Shown here in pieces: positions 11,225 through 23,411 of a stretch of 64,000 nt of DNA. The stretch's first letter is position 1. Each line of letters begins with the position of its first letter. Both the position numbers and the translations under genes were made by a program. Under the pieces are notes generated by a model. It did no database searches. It saw only the letters and a program-made list of their open reading frames with translations, and was not told where the DNA came from. The stretch comes from Todiramphus chloris collaris (taxonomy: Eukaryota; Chordata; Aves; Coraciiformes; Alcedinidae). The stretch is from positions 628,547 through 692,546 of the forward strand of contig JANVCC010000167.1 in NCBI GenBank assembly GCA_025345505.1, read 5' to 3'.

Positions 11225-11950
11225 CCCTAATGGATTCTCCAGAATCTAAAAGAGATTCTAAAAAGTCTAAAAAAATCCTAAAAAACCCTAAAAAATATTC
11301 CAAACAGCCTGAAAAAGACTCTAAACAGACTGAAAGGGATTCTAGAAAGGAAGTCAGAAAGGGATTCTAGAAAGGAAGNNNNNNNNNNGAAAGGGATTCT
11401 AGAAAGGAAGTCAGAAAGGGATTCTAGAAAGGAAGTCGGAAAGGGATTCTGGAAAGGGATTCTAGAAAGGAAGACGGAAAGGGATTCTAGAAAGGAAGAC
11501 GGAAAGGGATTCTAGAAAGGAAGACGGAAAGGGATTCTAGAAAGGAAGACGGAAAGGGATTCTAGAAAGGAAGACTCTAAAAAGATGATGTCTGAGAGAG
11601 AGACTCTGAAGACTTTAAAAAAAAGACTCTAAAAGGTCTGAGAGAGACTCTAAAAAAAGATTCTAGGGCCTGGAAAAGATTCTAAAGAGTATGAAAAAGA
11701 TCCTAAAAAAATAGTCTAGAGTTAAAAAAGTGTTTTAAAAGTCTGGAAAAGATCCTAAGGAGTCTGGAAAAAGATCCTAAAAAGCATTCTAGAATCTAAA
11801 AAAAAATTTATATATATATATTTTTAAGAGTCTAGAAAAGATCCTAAAGAGTCTGAAAAAGATTTTAAAAGGGATTCTAGAGTCTAAAAAGATTTTTTAA
11901 AGTCTGAAAGGGATTCTGAAGGAAGGGTCTGAAAAGGCTTCTGAAGGGTC
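11225..11950. repeat. GATTCTAGAAAGGAAG minisatellite (25-bp core unit) with degenerate flanks
   Basis: The centre (about 11335-11575) consists of near-identical 25-bp units containing GGGATTCTAGAAAGGAAG; the TCTAGA sites at 11461 and 11486 fix the period. Both flanks are degenerate GATTCTAAAAAG / GTCTGAAAAAGATCC units of the same family, so the whole 0.7 kb looks like one array homogenised in its middle. A 10-N gap interrupts it. The Lys/Ser-rich frame at 11173-11370 is read-through of this repeat. Confidence 0.95.
11379..11388. other. assembly gap (10 N)
   Basis: Ten consecutive N sit inside the most homogeneous part of the minisatellite. The real array length here is unknown. Confidence 0.99.
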
Positions 11951-12785
11951 TAAAAACATCTTAGCAAGTGTTAGAATAGTCACTGCCTTTTTGTGTTGTA
12001 AATGCTATTTTACTCTTCAAGCCATTTTTGCAGCAACAATTGTTCTTCCAGTATGAAAAATTTCCTTCTCATCAGTGATTCTTCTGGTGAGCTGTGAGCT
12101 CGAAACTATTTCCTACATAGCTCTGTAAAGCAGAAGTGAGTTAACAATGATCTGACAATGAAATTGGTGAAGTGCTTGTTCAGCATCTTTAAAATTGGTG
12201 GCAGGATATTAGTTAAGCTTTTAACCAAGATTGGTTGAGGAGTTAATTGGGTGGAGTTGGTGGTTTGACGGTTCTGCATTTTACTGAGTATAGAAAGGGT
12301 GCAAATTCAACTAACCTGTTAACAGACTAATCCATGGTGAGTCTGCAGATGGAGTTGAACCAGGGATGCAGGTGACAATGTAGAATTTGACATTTGGATA
12401 CTTGACCTCTCTCTACTAATCACTGAAATCAGCAGCAAGGCTTCTGTGTTTCTGCAGCACCAATACCTACTCCTGAGTTGCCCTGGCCTGAGAACAAAAT
12501 AGACACTGTCAGTACTAAAACTTTTTTGCCAAGGGTAAGGCATGGAAGGGTTGGATCCCTCAGAGGTCACAGCGTGCTGGGCTGCCTGCTCTTGTCAGGG
12601 TTTAGGTCTAGCCAGCAACTGAGCACCACGCTGCCTGCCACAGTGGGATGGGAAGGAGAACAGGGAGTATGCTTGCTGAGCGGTCCAACGTTGATGCAGT
12701 GTGAGATTCTGAGGCTCTCCACATGTCCTGAAGGATTGTGCTTTCTGGATGGAGAGGACGTGGATGGTGTTTCAACGTGTGATGT
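11951..12785. other. unique non-coding sequence
   Basis: No repeat family, exon or RNA gene recognised between the minisatellite and the next CR1. Confidence 0.55.
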
Positions 12786-13508
12786 CACCCTCACCGTGAA
12801 AAAGGTTTTCCTTCTGTTTCCCCAAAACCTCCTATGCTCCAGCTTGTACCCATTAGCCCTTGTCCTGTCACTGGGTGTCCCTGAGCAGAGCCTGGCTCCA
12901 TCCTCCCGACACTCACCCTTTACATATTTATAGACATTAATGAGGTCCCCCCTCAGTCTCCTCCAGGCTAAACAGCCCCAGGGCTCTCACCCTCTCTTCA
13001 GAAGGGAGATGCTCCACTCCTTTCATCATCCTAGTGGCTCTGCACTGGACCCTCTCTAGTAGCTCCCTGTCCTTGAACTGGGGTGCCCAGAACTGGGCAT
13101 AGTACTCCAGGTGGGGCCTCACCAGAGTGGAGTAGAGGGGGAGGAGAACCTCCCTCGACCTGCTGGCCATGCTCTTCTTGATGCATCCCAGGATGCCATT
13201 GGCCTTCTTGGCCGTGAGGGAGCATTGTTGGCTCATGGTCATCTTCTTGCTCACCAGGACCCCCAGATCTTTTTCCCCTGAGCTGCTCTCCAACAGCTCA
13301 GCCCCCAGCCTATGCTGATCCATGGGGTTGTTCTTCCCCAGATGCAGCACTTTACACTTGCTCTTGTTGAACTTCCTTAGATTTCTCGCCACCCAGCTCT
13401 CCAGCCTGTACAGGTCACATAGGATGGCAGCACAGCCCACTCCTCACAGTTTAGTGTCATCAGCAAACTTTCTGAGGGTCCACTCCATCCCTTCATCAAG
13501 TTGAATCA
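12786..13508 (-). mobile_element. CR1 LINE fragment (ORF2 RT C-terminal half)
   Basis: On the minus strand a 167-codon open stretch reads KFNKSKCKVLHLGKNNPM, then [49 protein letters not shown] and LGLFSLEE. This is the standard CR1 ORF2 tail. The 3'UTR and octamer tail are missing at the low-coordinate end. The frame has survived unusually well, but the catalytic RT part is absent. Confidence 0.95.
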
Positions 13509-14561
13509 GTAATTGAGATAGTTTAGGGTGTAAGCTGAAGAAAATCATCATCTCCTGCGAAGAACAGTGGTTCTTGATACGGGAAGACTTGCCAATACCT
13601 TTCAAATGATCAGCAGCAGTTGCACTATCAGCTGTGGAAAGTCTTCAGAGTTCATTTCAAACTGAAATCCCAGAGCTTTCATCTGAACTCCTGCTGGTTA
13701 GAAATGGAACAGGAAACATTAACTGTGATTACGTCTCCCCTCAAACCCTAAAAGGCACCCCAAGTTATTCTTTGAGGAAATGAGATAAGAATTAACATTG
13801 GATCTTTTTAGTTGTTTGTTTTTGTTTTGGTTTTTTTAACATTAAATTGGGGTTTTTTCCATCAGCTTCAGGTCACTGGGTAGTTTCTTTTTTGTCTGGG
13901 GGGAAAAAAGGCAAAGAAGGAGCATCTTTATTTACTTTCTATCTTTATACACAATCGTTAAAGTGCTTTCACTTGGGTTTTTTAGGTCAAATAATTTTTC
14001 TGTTGCCAGTCTTTTGTAGAAGACACTAGTTGCATGCAGGGGTTTAGGAAGCTTCACGGCAATTTAATGAGAGATGTATAAACCTGCCTTTATTTTGAAC
14101 CAGAGAAGCAGAAATTAAAGCAAGACTCTGAAGTATTCCACTGGTTTGGATTGTTTCTCACTTCTGAGTTCCTCATGGAAGAATACTTAGGAGCTGCTTT
14201 TTCTGAGGAGCTGATTGTGCCCAGGCTCCTACGGGAAGTTACTGGATTTGTGTGTTTTGCACTCGCCCTAGTTTTCTACTCGGGCAAACAGTTCACATAG
14301 GCAGAGCTTAAAGGAGGATGTTTGAATGGTGTGCTGAAGAGAATTGCTGAAATCTGCTGACCCCTGTGAATTTAAAGCAGTTATCCATTTTTACACCGTC
14401 AGAAATGCTACGACAACGACGCAAATGGAATCGCTGCCTGGCATTTAAGCAGTTGTGAAAACCTCTTAGCCTTGGAAGAGTTGACACAGGATGGCATCAG
14501 TGCCAGCCAGCTCAGTCAGCAGATAGCTGTCCTGTGCCATTTTCTCTGTTTCCTGTACTAG
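13509..14561. other. unique non-coding sequence
   Basis: AT-rich with T-runs near 13800-13860. No genes or repeats recognised. Confidence 0.55.
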
Positions 14562-15080
14562 AATCAGAAACAGCAAGGTTGGAAAAGACCTTTAAGATCA
14601 TTGAGTCCAACCATTAACCCTACTCTGCCCAGTCCACCTCTCAGCCATGTCCCCTAGCACCACATCTAGACAGCTTTTAAACCCCTCCAGGGACAGAGAC
14701 TCAACCCCCTCCCTGGGTAGCCTGTTCCATGCCTGATAACCTTTTCAGTGAGAAAATTCCCTCGTGTCCAGTTTAAACCTTCCCTGGTGCAGCTTGAGGC
14801 CATTCCCTCTTGTTCTCACTGGTTACTTGTGAGAAGAGACCAGCACCTGCCTCTCTACAACCTCCTGTCAGGGTGAGGTCTCCCCTCAGCCTCTTCTTCA
14901 GACTAAACAGCCCCAGGAGCCTCAGGCACTCCTCATAGAACTTGTTCTCCAAGCCCTTCACCAGCTTCATTGCCCTTCTCTGGCCCTCCTCCAGCACCTC
15001 CATATCTTTCTTGTACTGAGGTGCCCAGAAGTGAACCCAGCTCTCAAGTTGTGGCCTCACCAATGCCAAGTACAGAGGTA
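14562..15080 (-). mobile_element. CR1 LINE 3' fragment
   Basis: Minus-strand copy from the 3' end (AAGGTTGGAAAAGACCTTTAA at the low end) through the ORF2 C-terminus; frame [20 protein letters not shown] is recognisable. It is truncated 5' at the [14 protein letters not shown] region. Confidence 0.95.
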
Positions 15081-17230
15081 GGGTATGGCTTGTTATGTCT
15101 TGAGTGTTTTATCTGACTGTTCCCAGTACCCTGGTGGTTTATCTTTGCTATTTTCAGACTCACTCCCACAGATAGAATAGCCTTATTAAGAACTTCCCGT
15201 GCAAGAGTTTACACCAGGCATCTGGGTACTTGCAGGCAACTGGAGTTTTCCCATTGCACGTGCAGGTAGAAGAGCCTCACCTAGATTGTTGCATCATTTA
15301 ATCTCTGAACGTGTCGCTTTCTGTTCAAAACAGGTACTGGTTGGGGCGATTGCATTTCAAGCTGTTTGTCCTTCTGCACTTTCTCTCCACCCCTATGCCA
15401 CCTTTTCAAAATGCATCTGTTTGTAGGAGGGCTTTTTTCATAGACTGTATTTCACACATAGGGAGAGATTCAAGGTGTAATTGCTTTTTCTATTTATGTT
15501 TTCCTGAACGTGGTACAGCACCCATATTGTACATGACAGATCTACCTCAACTGACTTCTGCTTCTTTATATGTTCCTCTGGTGAGAAAAAAGTTTCTCGA
15601 TTTCCATTCTCAGTTCTGCATCTGGCTTGTTTGCACATTAGCTGATGCTTTGGAAATAATATTTTGGAGGTTATAATTTTTTTTCTCATAAATAATATTT
15701 ATTTCTGTGTTTATAAATTTTTTTTTTTTGCAGAAATAATCTTTTGCCTGTTGTCACACAGGCAGATGAAATGGAAAATGGCTCATGGTCTTCATTAGTT
15801 TTGGTTTATTGCACTATCAGTGTTTCTCATTTCCTTTAATAGAGTGGAGTTTGTGGAGCACTTTACCAAGAAAAGTTGTGATTAATTTACTGTAGTTTTT
15901 TAGTATGCCCAGCATTTTCTGATCTCCTTTTATTTGTCCTGTATTTGCACGTTTGTTTATTCAGATTAAGGCTATGTTCTGGTCACATCATGCCATCCAG
16001 GCAATAGAAAGATATCATATACTAGACAAATAAACACATTCAGATTGAACGTCATCATCTTTCATCATTCAGATTGAGCTGATTTTGCTGTAGAGTGGAA
16101 ACACTTAGAATACCACTTAAAAGTGACAAAGTTCTATGGATGGTGGTTTTCTGTTTAGTACTGAGAAGAGGCATTCTGCTGTTGTCAGCAGGAGGTTGGA
16201 GGAAGACCAGAGGTATTGTAAGAAAATTTTTTTGGCAGTTGCCTGGTTAAAAGTTTCTGTGTAAGTTGATTTATCCTGGATAACATTCAGATATGCAGTT
16301 TGCTGTTACATAGGAATATTATTCACATGGGGTTCCCCCCCCCTTGGAACAGCTGATGATATTTTAAAGACAGCCAGGACTGTAGTTGCCTACAGCCTTT
16401 CCAAATGAGGCTTTCTGTGTTGTACCAACAAAATAATGTTATCTGTTGTACAGAAAACAAACAGAAGACTAATGAAACAAGACCAGCCTGGGATGTTTGT
16501 TCCCCATTTGCTTTTGCAAGTGCTTGTGTTGATTCTAGGGCAAGATGTATGGCCTGAAGCTAAAGGAGAAGGCAAGTTTTCCCTGCGTGGTAAGAAATGA
16601 CTCCCAAAAGGAAGAACAAGCAGTAAAATAAAGAAGGTGGGAGTGGAGGCATCGTTGCTGCAAGGAAGCTGTAGGTTTGCTCATAAAGATTGACAAGGTG
16701 CCACCCAAGGAGTCCAGGCTGGACCCTGATAACTAGGGTATGCTGTGCCTGCAATTTTACCCCATAGATTAATTGGTTTCAGTGAAATTTCTCTAGTTAC
16801 ATGTGCAAAATGACAGGACCTCATTCTGAAATCACACTATCTGGCAAATGTAGTTACTTTGTCGGCTTATCCCCTGCCTCTCCTTTCCTGTAATGTGCTT
16901 TCTGCTGTTAAATTTAACTCTCCACACAAAGTGAGCAATCTCAGGTCAGGAATGCATTGTTGCTCTGGTTTTAGAGTACTGCTGTCCTTGGTTAGTGCCC
17001 ACTAGCAAGTTTCTAAGCATGCAAGAAATGCCATGGGAACAACGTTATGACTGTTATCTTTGAAGTTAACCCCACACTTGTGTTTAAGGTTATTTTGCTG
17101 AATTAGGACAATGCAGACAAAGAAAAGTTTCTTTGGAATAGGAATTTTCTTTCTTGGGTATTACATTATAGGCAGTAATAGCACAAACCAGGTACCTTGG
17201 ATAGTTTCTGATTAGGAAGCAGGTAGGTTT
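15081..17230. other. unique AT-rich sequence
   Basis: T/A-rich stretch at 15675-15735 and a C-run at 16336. No coding exon, RNA gene or repeat family recognised. Confidence 0.55.
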
Positions 17231-17391
17231 GTTGCCCAGAGAGGTTGTGGAGTCTCCTTCTCTGGAGACTTTCAAGACCCCCCTGGATCTGTTCCTGTGT
17301 GGGCTGACCTGGGTGACCATGCTCTGGCAGGGGGGGTTGGACTCTGAAATACAGAGGTCCCTTCCTACCCCCACCATTCTATGATTCTCTA
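17231..17391 (+). mobile_element. CR1 LINE short 3' fragment
   Basis: It starts at GCCCAGAGAGGTTGTGGAG and ends GGTCCCTTCCTACCCCCACC, ATTCTATGATTCTC. About 160 bp, strongly 5' truncated. Confidence 0.95.
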
Positions 17392-19821
17392 CAATCTCTT
17401 TTACTAATGATAGCATGAATTTTGACTGTAGGAACAGAAGTGGCTGGAATGGATATCTGTCTTTTTTTATAAGTAGAAGGTAAATGTAACTTTTGCCAGC
17501 GTTGCCAGGTTGGTTTCTGCATGTGTTTCCACTTGGTTTATGTGTTCTTATGATACACTGAGTCTTTTAGAAACCTTATCAAATATATTTTATGGTCTCG
17601 TTGTGTATAATGCTTAACGTACTCTGGTAATAGTTACGTTATCACGTTCCATAAGGATTCTCCTACTTCAGTTATTTTCAGTCTTTTTGGGAAACACCAG
17701 AAAATTTCACAGTGTGTGCTCAGAGGTTGAAACAACTTCATTCCAAGCATTTCCTTTCATATCCTGCAAGGCAGTGCCCTTAAACTGTTAAAATGTTTTG
17801 TTCTAGTGAGCACAAGGTGTGACCTTCAGAAAATATCCTACCGCAATAGCATGCAAACTTTAGTATTAGAGTTCTGTAGGCCCTAGCTTCAGTGGGGAAC
17901 CACTTCAGTTGCTGCTGTCCAATATTTGTGCTGTGGTACTGTACTGGACTGTATGGGATGTTGATAAGTTCACCCCAGGCTTTTGTAGACCAAAGTTTGA
18001 TATACAAAAATAGCAAAATATCTTTTTATGTCACATCTATCTTCTGGTTTGTGGTACAAGAGTATCTGTAGTTCACAGTCCATTCCCTAAACCAGGGCTT
18101 ATCAAATGCTTTGCCTTGTGCATCAAAACCATCTCAAAGAAGGAGGAACCCAAGAAGTCCACGTTTAAGAATATGTCTCCAGTGGCCATTTGTTCTATGT
18201 CAGATGGAGCTCATCTTTTAAGAGGTCCTGCATTAGTACCATTCCAGTTGGTCTGATGTACGTTCAGACTGGTTGAGCTGCCATTTTTGAAGGTTACATT
18301 TGTTACGGGGCCTTAAGGCCACTTCCCATATTAACTAACAGATTGTGACACCCCGGAAAGTTCATTTCATTTAAAACAACATGTCATGCAAAATTCTGTC
18401 CAGTCCTCTTATGAAACTGTGAGATTTGTCCAAAATGGGGTCTTTGGAATTTTTTTTTGCAAGGGAACTATCCCCTTTTTCTATCCTCACCTCTGTTAAA
18501 TTATGATCGTAGCAGAAGGGGCATTCTAGATGAAGACATTAAAACTTCCTGATGATGTTTTCCATACCAAGTGTTTTCTTTCTCACCTTAGGGAACCTAA
18601 GAGATCTCATGAATGCAGTCTGGGGTCATAGATTATATTTTTTGGCATACTAGCAAAACCCATAGTTTTAGATGAAGTATGGAGAAAGGTGGTTGACTTT
18701 ACTCTTTATTTTTCTCCTAATGAGATTGCTTTCTACCAGCTACACATAATATTGTAAAAGAGGGGAGGAACAAATCAGCTAACCTAAGTTCTACCATTCC
18801 CAAGCATTGAGAAGAGAGACAGGAAGCTTGTCTATGCTAGACGTGTTGTTTCCCATAACCAAGAAGAGGTGAAGCAGTAGTTTTAAGTTCGTTCCCATGT
18901 TTTTTTGTGTTAGAATGTAAAGTCAATTGGATCGGTACAGCAGATGATAGCTTGGAAGGTGAACTAACAGGCAGTATTATCCCTTTCATTTTAATTAAGC
19001 CTGCAGAATATTGGGGTATTTTAATTGATTTAATGCACAGAAAAAAAGTCCTAAGCACATCCATGGTTTAGAAACCCAAGTTTTAAGTTTATAAAGTCAC
19101 ATCAGCAACCAGCTGCTTAGTGCTGTATTTGCAGCATACTTGTGACATTATCTGTGCTGCACAAGACACAAAATACAAAGGGAATTTCTGCTCCAGTGAA
19201 CTCCCATCCCAGAAAGCAGACACAAGGAAGGGATCAACTTGCTGTGCATCCCCGAGAAAGGAGGTGATTGTAGATATAGTTCCATGTAATTAAATAATTT
19301 CCAGAGAGCTTCCCTTGGTGCTTTCAGTTTTCATGGACCTTGGTTGGCAGCTTCACTTTACAAAATATTTGGCAGCGTCTGGGGGCTTTTCAAAGTGGTT
19401 TTGATAACCTCAGGCAGGGAGCAGAAAAGAAAATTCATTTTCCTGGAACGAGTTATAAGTTCTTACTTTGAAAGTTTCTTCTGTCTCTTAGTCACATTGG
19501 GATCAGTGAGGATTTCCTTGACTGATGACTTGTATGTTTTACTGTACTGTCTGTCCTTCAGATGTTAAGGACATCTTTCAGTTTAGTGGCCAGATCATCT
19601 GAAAGTTGAAGGACAGACGGTTCACTGCAAGAAGTCAAGCTCCTTTTTTCTACCTTTTCTGATTTCACTGCTTTTGACAGATAATCCTATAGTGACAACT
19701 GCAAGCTTGTGACTACTGTTTGCTTCAGGATTTGTGGTAGGAACAATGGAAGATAAATATAAGCTTGAAGGACAAAGATGTTCAACACCCAGCCTGAAAT
19801 GGACATTGTCAAGTGAAAGGG
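17392..19821. other. unique AT-rich sequence
   Basis: Holds a foldback at 19546-19621 (listed separately). Otherwise no recognised element. Confidence 0.55.
19546..19621. repeat. imperfect inverted repeat (candidate hairpin)
   Basis: GTCTGTCCTTCA at 19549-19560 is matched exactly by its complement TGAAGGACAGAC at 19607-19618. The stem extends outward by three pairs (one G-T). After a 7-nt bulge on the right side it extends inward by GATG/CATC, leaving a loop of about 31 nt. No known RNA family is recognised. Confidence 0.5.
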
Positions 19822-20115
19822 GCCAGTCTTTTGTCAGTGGTGCCCAGTGACAGGACGAGAGGCAATGGTAGCAAGGGAAAACACAGGAAGTTCCACCTCA
19901 ATATGAGGAGAAACTTCTTCACCATAAGAGTGCCAGAGCCTGGAAGAGGCTGCCCAGAGAGGTTGTGGAGTCTCCTTCTCTGGAGATTTTGCAACCCCCC
20001 TGGATCTGTTCCTGTGTGGGCTGCCCTGGGTGACCCTGCTCTGGCAGGGTGGTTGGACTCAATGATCTCCAGAGGTCCCTTCCAAGCCCTACCATTCTAG
20101 GATTCTATGGTTCTT
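19822..20115 (+). mobile_element. CR1 LINE 3' fragment
   Basis: Sense copy reading [27 protein letters not shown], then the 3'UTR GGTTGGACTCAATGATCTCC and tail ATTCTAGGATTCTATGG. Confidence 0.96.
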
Positions 20116-21499
20116 ATAAGTGCCTTTAAGTGCTGAAAGGCCACAATAAGAAATATTCTAAGAAAAGAAATGCATAATTTGGGAATGGGAGATGAGACAA
20201 CACAAATGCGGAATTTCTGGGGAACGTGCCTATGCCACGAGGAAAACAGCTGTTTCAAAAGCCATACCCCATCTTTACACGACCTTCAAAAGCATGTGAG
20301 GCTATAGCAAGAATGAAAGTAGTCTGGAGAGGAGGAGTGTTCTTGGACGGTATGTCAAGAGCAGACAGCGGTTGACTGTATCGGGCGTGACTGTGCTGCA
20401 GTGCAAGAAGCAAACTGGATCCAGAGCTTTGATGTTGAGAGAGGATGTGCACATGTTCTGTTTAGAGAGAGGGAAGGGGAAAGAGATGGAAATCCCAGAA
20501 GGACTTCAGCAGCCTGACAGCGCATCCATCTATTGTGATGAGAAAACAAAGAGGTACGAGTAGGATGTGGTAGGTTAAGTACATTCAGCAAACTTGAATG
20601 GAGACGAACATTTTCTCAGGGTAAATAGTCAGGGTTGAGAGGTGGGGAGGGGGACACAGGGAGCTCTAAAGAACCCTTTTGCTTGCCTCATTTAATTCTG
20701 GAATAGAGATTTTCTTCGTTGGTGGTAGACATTCATGGGACATTCTCTTGGGAACCAAAACTGTTTACCCCTTCTGTTGTTTTGTGGAAGAAAGGCCTTT
20801 TTAAAATTATTTTAAACTTTTTTTTTTTTTTTTGTCTACAAGGTCAATGAGAGCTTGACACTTACCAGTATGAGAACACAAACAATTTGTTGACCTAATA
20901 CTTCACTGTGTTTGTGTTTTATGGCTGTGGGTTGGTGTTATAGAGATAGATAGACAGACAGACTTGGTGTTCCATCTCACATCAACCAAAGCATCTGACA
21001 TGAAGGCATCACCTAGGGTAACCATCCTTATGGTGACCTTCAGCTTGTAAAACCATTTGGTTTACTGAGTTGGCAGCTCTAGCTGTGAATTTGTAGGGGC
21101 TACTGGGGTGAGGAGAACTAGGAGCAAGCCACCCAGCCCCAGACAACATGTGAAAGGTGCCTCATTTTTTTTTTCTCAGCAGAGCCTGAGACCTGCCCTT
21201 TTGATCCCTGTAGCACAAGTTGGATTAACAGCAATAACACGATGATGATAAATCATTAAAAATTAAACCATGTGGAGCCATTGTTGAATCAACCGATATA
21301 TATTTTAAGCTTTCTAGTGGCTATTGTTTGTTTCACATTTGTTCTTTCTTGTTGCATTAATTATTGACATCTTGGAGGAACAACTCTATAGGGCACAGGT
21401 CCTCTAAAATCCAGGAAGGTAAATAACTCCAGTAGTTTTAGATGGCAAGCTCAATATATTGTAGGTGATAGAGTGGAACATTGTAATCAGTCCTAGAAA
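20116..21499. other. unique sequence with short simple repeats
   Basis: T-run at about 20819-20833 and a small GATA/GACA stretch at 20943-20962. No genes recognised. Confidence 0.55.
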
Positions 21500-22372
21500 T
21501 CCAGCTTTAAATGCATCCAGGGACGGTGATTCAACCATCATTCAGCTGCTCTTTTCAGTCTCAACCAATGATAGGACACAGGGCAACAGGTGCAAGCTGG
21601 AACATAGGAGGTTCCACATAAATACGAGAAGAAACTTCTTCACAATGAGGGTAGGAGAACACTGGAACAGGCTGCCCAGAGAGGTCGTGGGGCCTCCTTG
21701 TCTGGTGACATTCAAAACCCACCTGGATGCATTCCTGTCTGACCTGATCTTGGTTATCCTGCTCTAGCAGGGGGATTGGACTCCATGATCTTTCGGGGTC
21801 CCTTCCAATCCCTACCATTCTGTGAACCACCTCGCTGGGCAGCCTGTTCCAGCCTTTGATAACCCTTTTGGTAGAGAAGTTTTTCCTCATGTCCAACCTA
21901 AACCTCCCCTGGTGCAACTTGGTGCCATTCCCTCTTGTCCTGTTGGTTGTGACTTGTGAGAAGACAGCAACACCCACCTCCCTACAATGTCCCTTCAGGT
22001 AGTTGTAGAGAATAAGGTTTCCCCTCAGCCTCCTCTTCTCCAGACTAAACAACCCCAGCTCCCTCAGCTGTTCCTCATCAGACATGTTCTCCAGACCCCT
22101 CACCAACTTAGTTGCCCTTCTCTGAACTTGCTCCAGCACCTCAATGGTTTTTTTATCCTGCAGCACCCAAAAGAATACAGCACTCAAGATATGGCCTCAC
22201 CAGTGCTGAATACAGTGGGACAATGTCCTGTAGTCCTGCTGGCCACACTATATCTGATTCAAGCCAGAATGCCGTTGGCCTTCTTGGCCACCTGGGCACA
22301 CTGTTGGCTCATGTTCAGCCAGGTGTCCACCAACGCCCCCAGGTCCCTTTCTGATGGGCAGCAGTGTGGGTG
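21500..22372 (-). mobile_element. older CR1 LINE copy split by a younger CR1 insertion
   Basis: Minus-strand CR1 is seen on both sides of an inserted + strand copy. The left piece (about 21500-21545) reads GCATCCAGGGACGGTGATTC and the right piece resumes near 21826 at AACCACCTCGCTGGGCAGCC. The two join into the usual sequence found uninterrupted at 50880-50915. The right piece carries [20 protein letters not shown] on the minus strand. Confidence 0.9.
21550..21826 (+). mobile_element. CR1 LINE 3' fragment nested in an opposite-strand CR1
   Basis: It reads [28 protein letters not shown], then 3'UTR GGGTCCCTTCCAATCCCTAC and a single ATTCTGTG before host CR1 resumes. AACCA flanks the insert on both sides (left near 21534-21538, right at the join), a possible short target duplication. 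Confidence 0.9.
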
Positions 22373-23411
22373 ATGAACGTGTGCTGCAAAAGCTCATTCC
22401 TGGCTGTCTCCTCTTAAAATTGGTTAGGAGCAGGCAAAGCTTTCAAACTCTGCTGGTTTCAGGGAGGTTAGAGCATTAGCAGCTGACGTTCATAGTTTTA
22501 TCACCAAAGGTTACCTGCTCTACGGACCAGCCGTAGGTGACTGCCATGGTGGTGCCTGTTACTTTGCCTGTTGTATATGATTTCTGCAAAACGGTAGATG
22601 CGTTTGCCCCATCAGCTTTCTACTCAGAGCAAATCAGGGCTGCTGTGGTCTGCTCCTTGTAATCCAGACCGGCAACTGTGACAAACCTCTTGGCAGTACT
22701 TCAGAAAGATAACGTTAATGTTTAAGAAAGGTGATGTATTGTGAAAGCTGTCATGTTATGTTGTAATGATGGAGGAGCTAACTGGAATTACTGAGGTGGA
22801 ACTCTTGCTCGGTCCCTTTAACCTGAGATTTCTGAACGGAAAAGCGTTCTTTTATTAAAGCCAGTGAAAAATGCATCTTTAGCTACTTTGAAGCAAAACA
22901 TGTTACAAATACTATACATACTGCCCATTGAATATTGTATATGTAGGGACCTTTGCCTCAGTGGGTCAACTGCAAAAATACTTCTGAATGAATCTTTGTC
23001 CAGTAAGATAAACCCATTAAAAAAAAAAAAAAAAAAAAAAGATGGAAAAGTCATTGACTAACTAAGGTGCATGGTATCTAGGTCAACCAGTTAAGTTTCC
23101 AACCTACTTTTTCTTACTGAGTGCAATCTAAAATTCATGGCTGAAGAAAACAACCTGATTATAACCATGGAACTTTGCCATTACCACATTTCTCAGCAGC
23201 ATTTTATTATTTGGGGTTCATTGCTCTGCTAATGTAATTTTGGTACAGGATTGGAAGGCGTGGAATGGGACAGGGCCAGGAACTGGATTTGATCAAGCCA
23301 TCGTACCGTGCATCACCTGCTCAGCATTACCTTAGGACTTGTTGCTAAAGTCGGTTTAGAGTTATAAAATCACAAGCTGGTGGCCTTGTCCTGTGGGCCG
23401 GGCCTTCTCAC
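22373..23411. other. unique sequence with a 22-nt poly(A)
   Basis: An uninterrupted A22 run lies at 23019-23040. No retrogene or SINE was recognised upstream of it. No other features. Confidence 0.55.

Noticed and set aside
11173-11370. Lys/Ser-rich open frame
   Set aside because: It follows the GATTCTAAAAAG minisatellite unit and ends inside it.
12937-13440. 167-codon minus-strand frame as a host gene
   Set aside because: It is the CR1 ORF2 C-terminus without the catalytic part and without a proper start.
21561-22187. 208-codon minus-strand frame as a novel gene
   Set aside because: It runs across two CR1 copies in opposite orientation, so part of it is antisense CR1.
23019-23040. A22 run as the tail of a processed pseudogene
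   Set aside because: No recognisable coding or SINE sequence lies upstream and no flanking duplication was seen.
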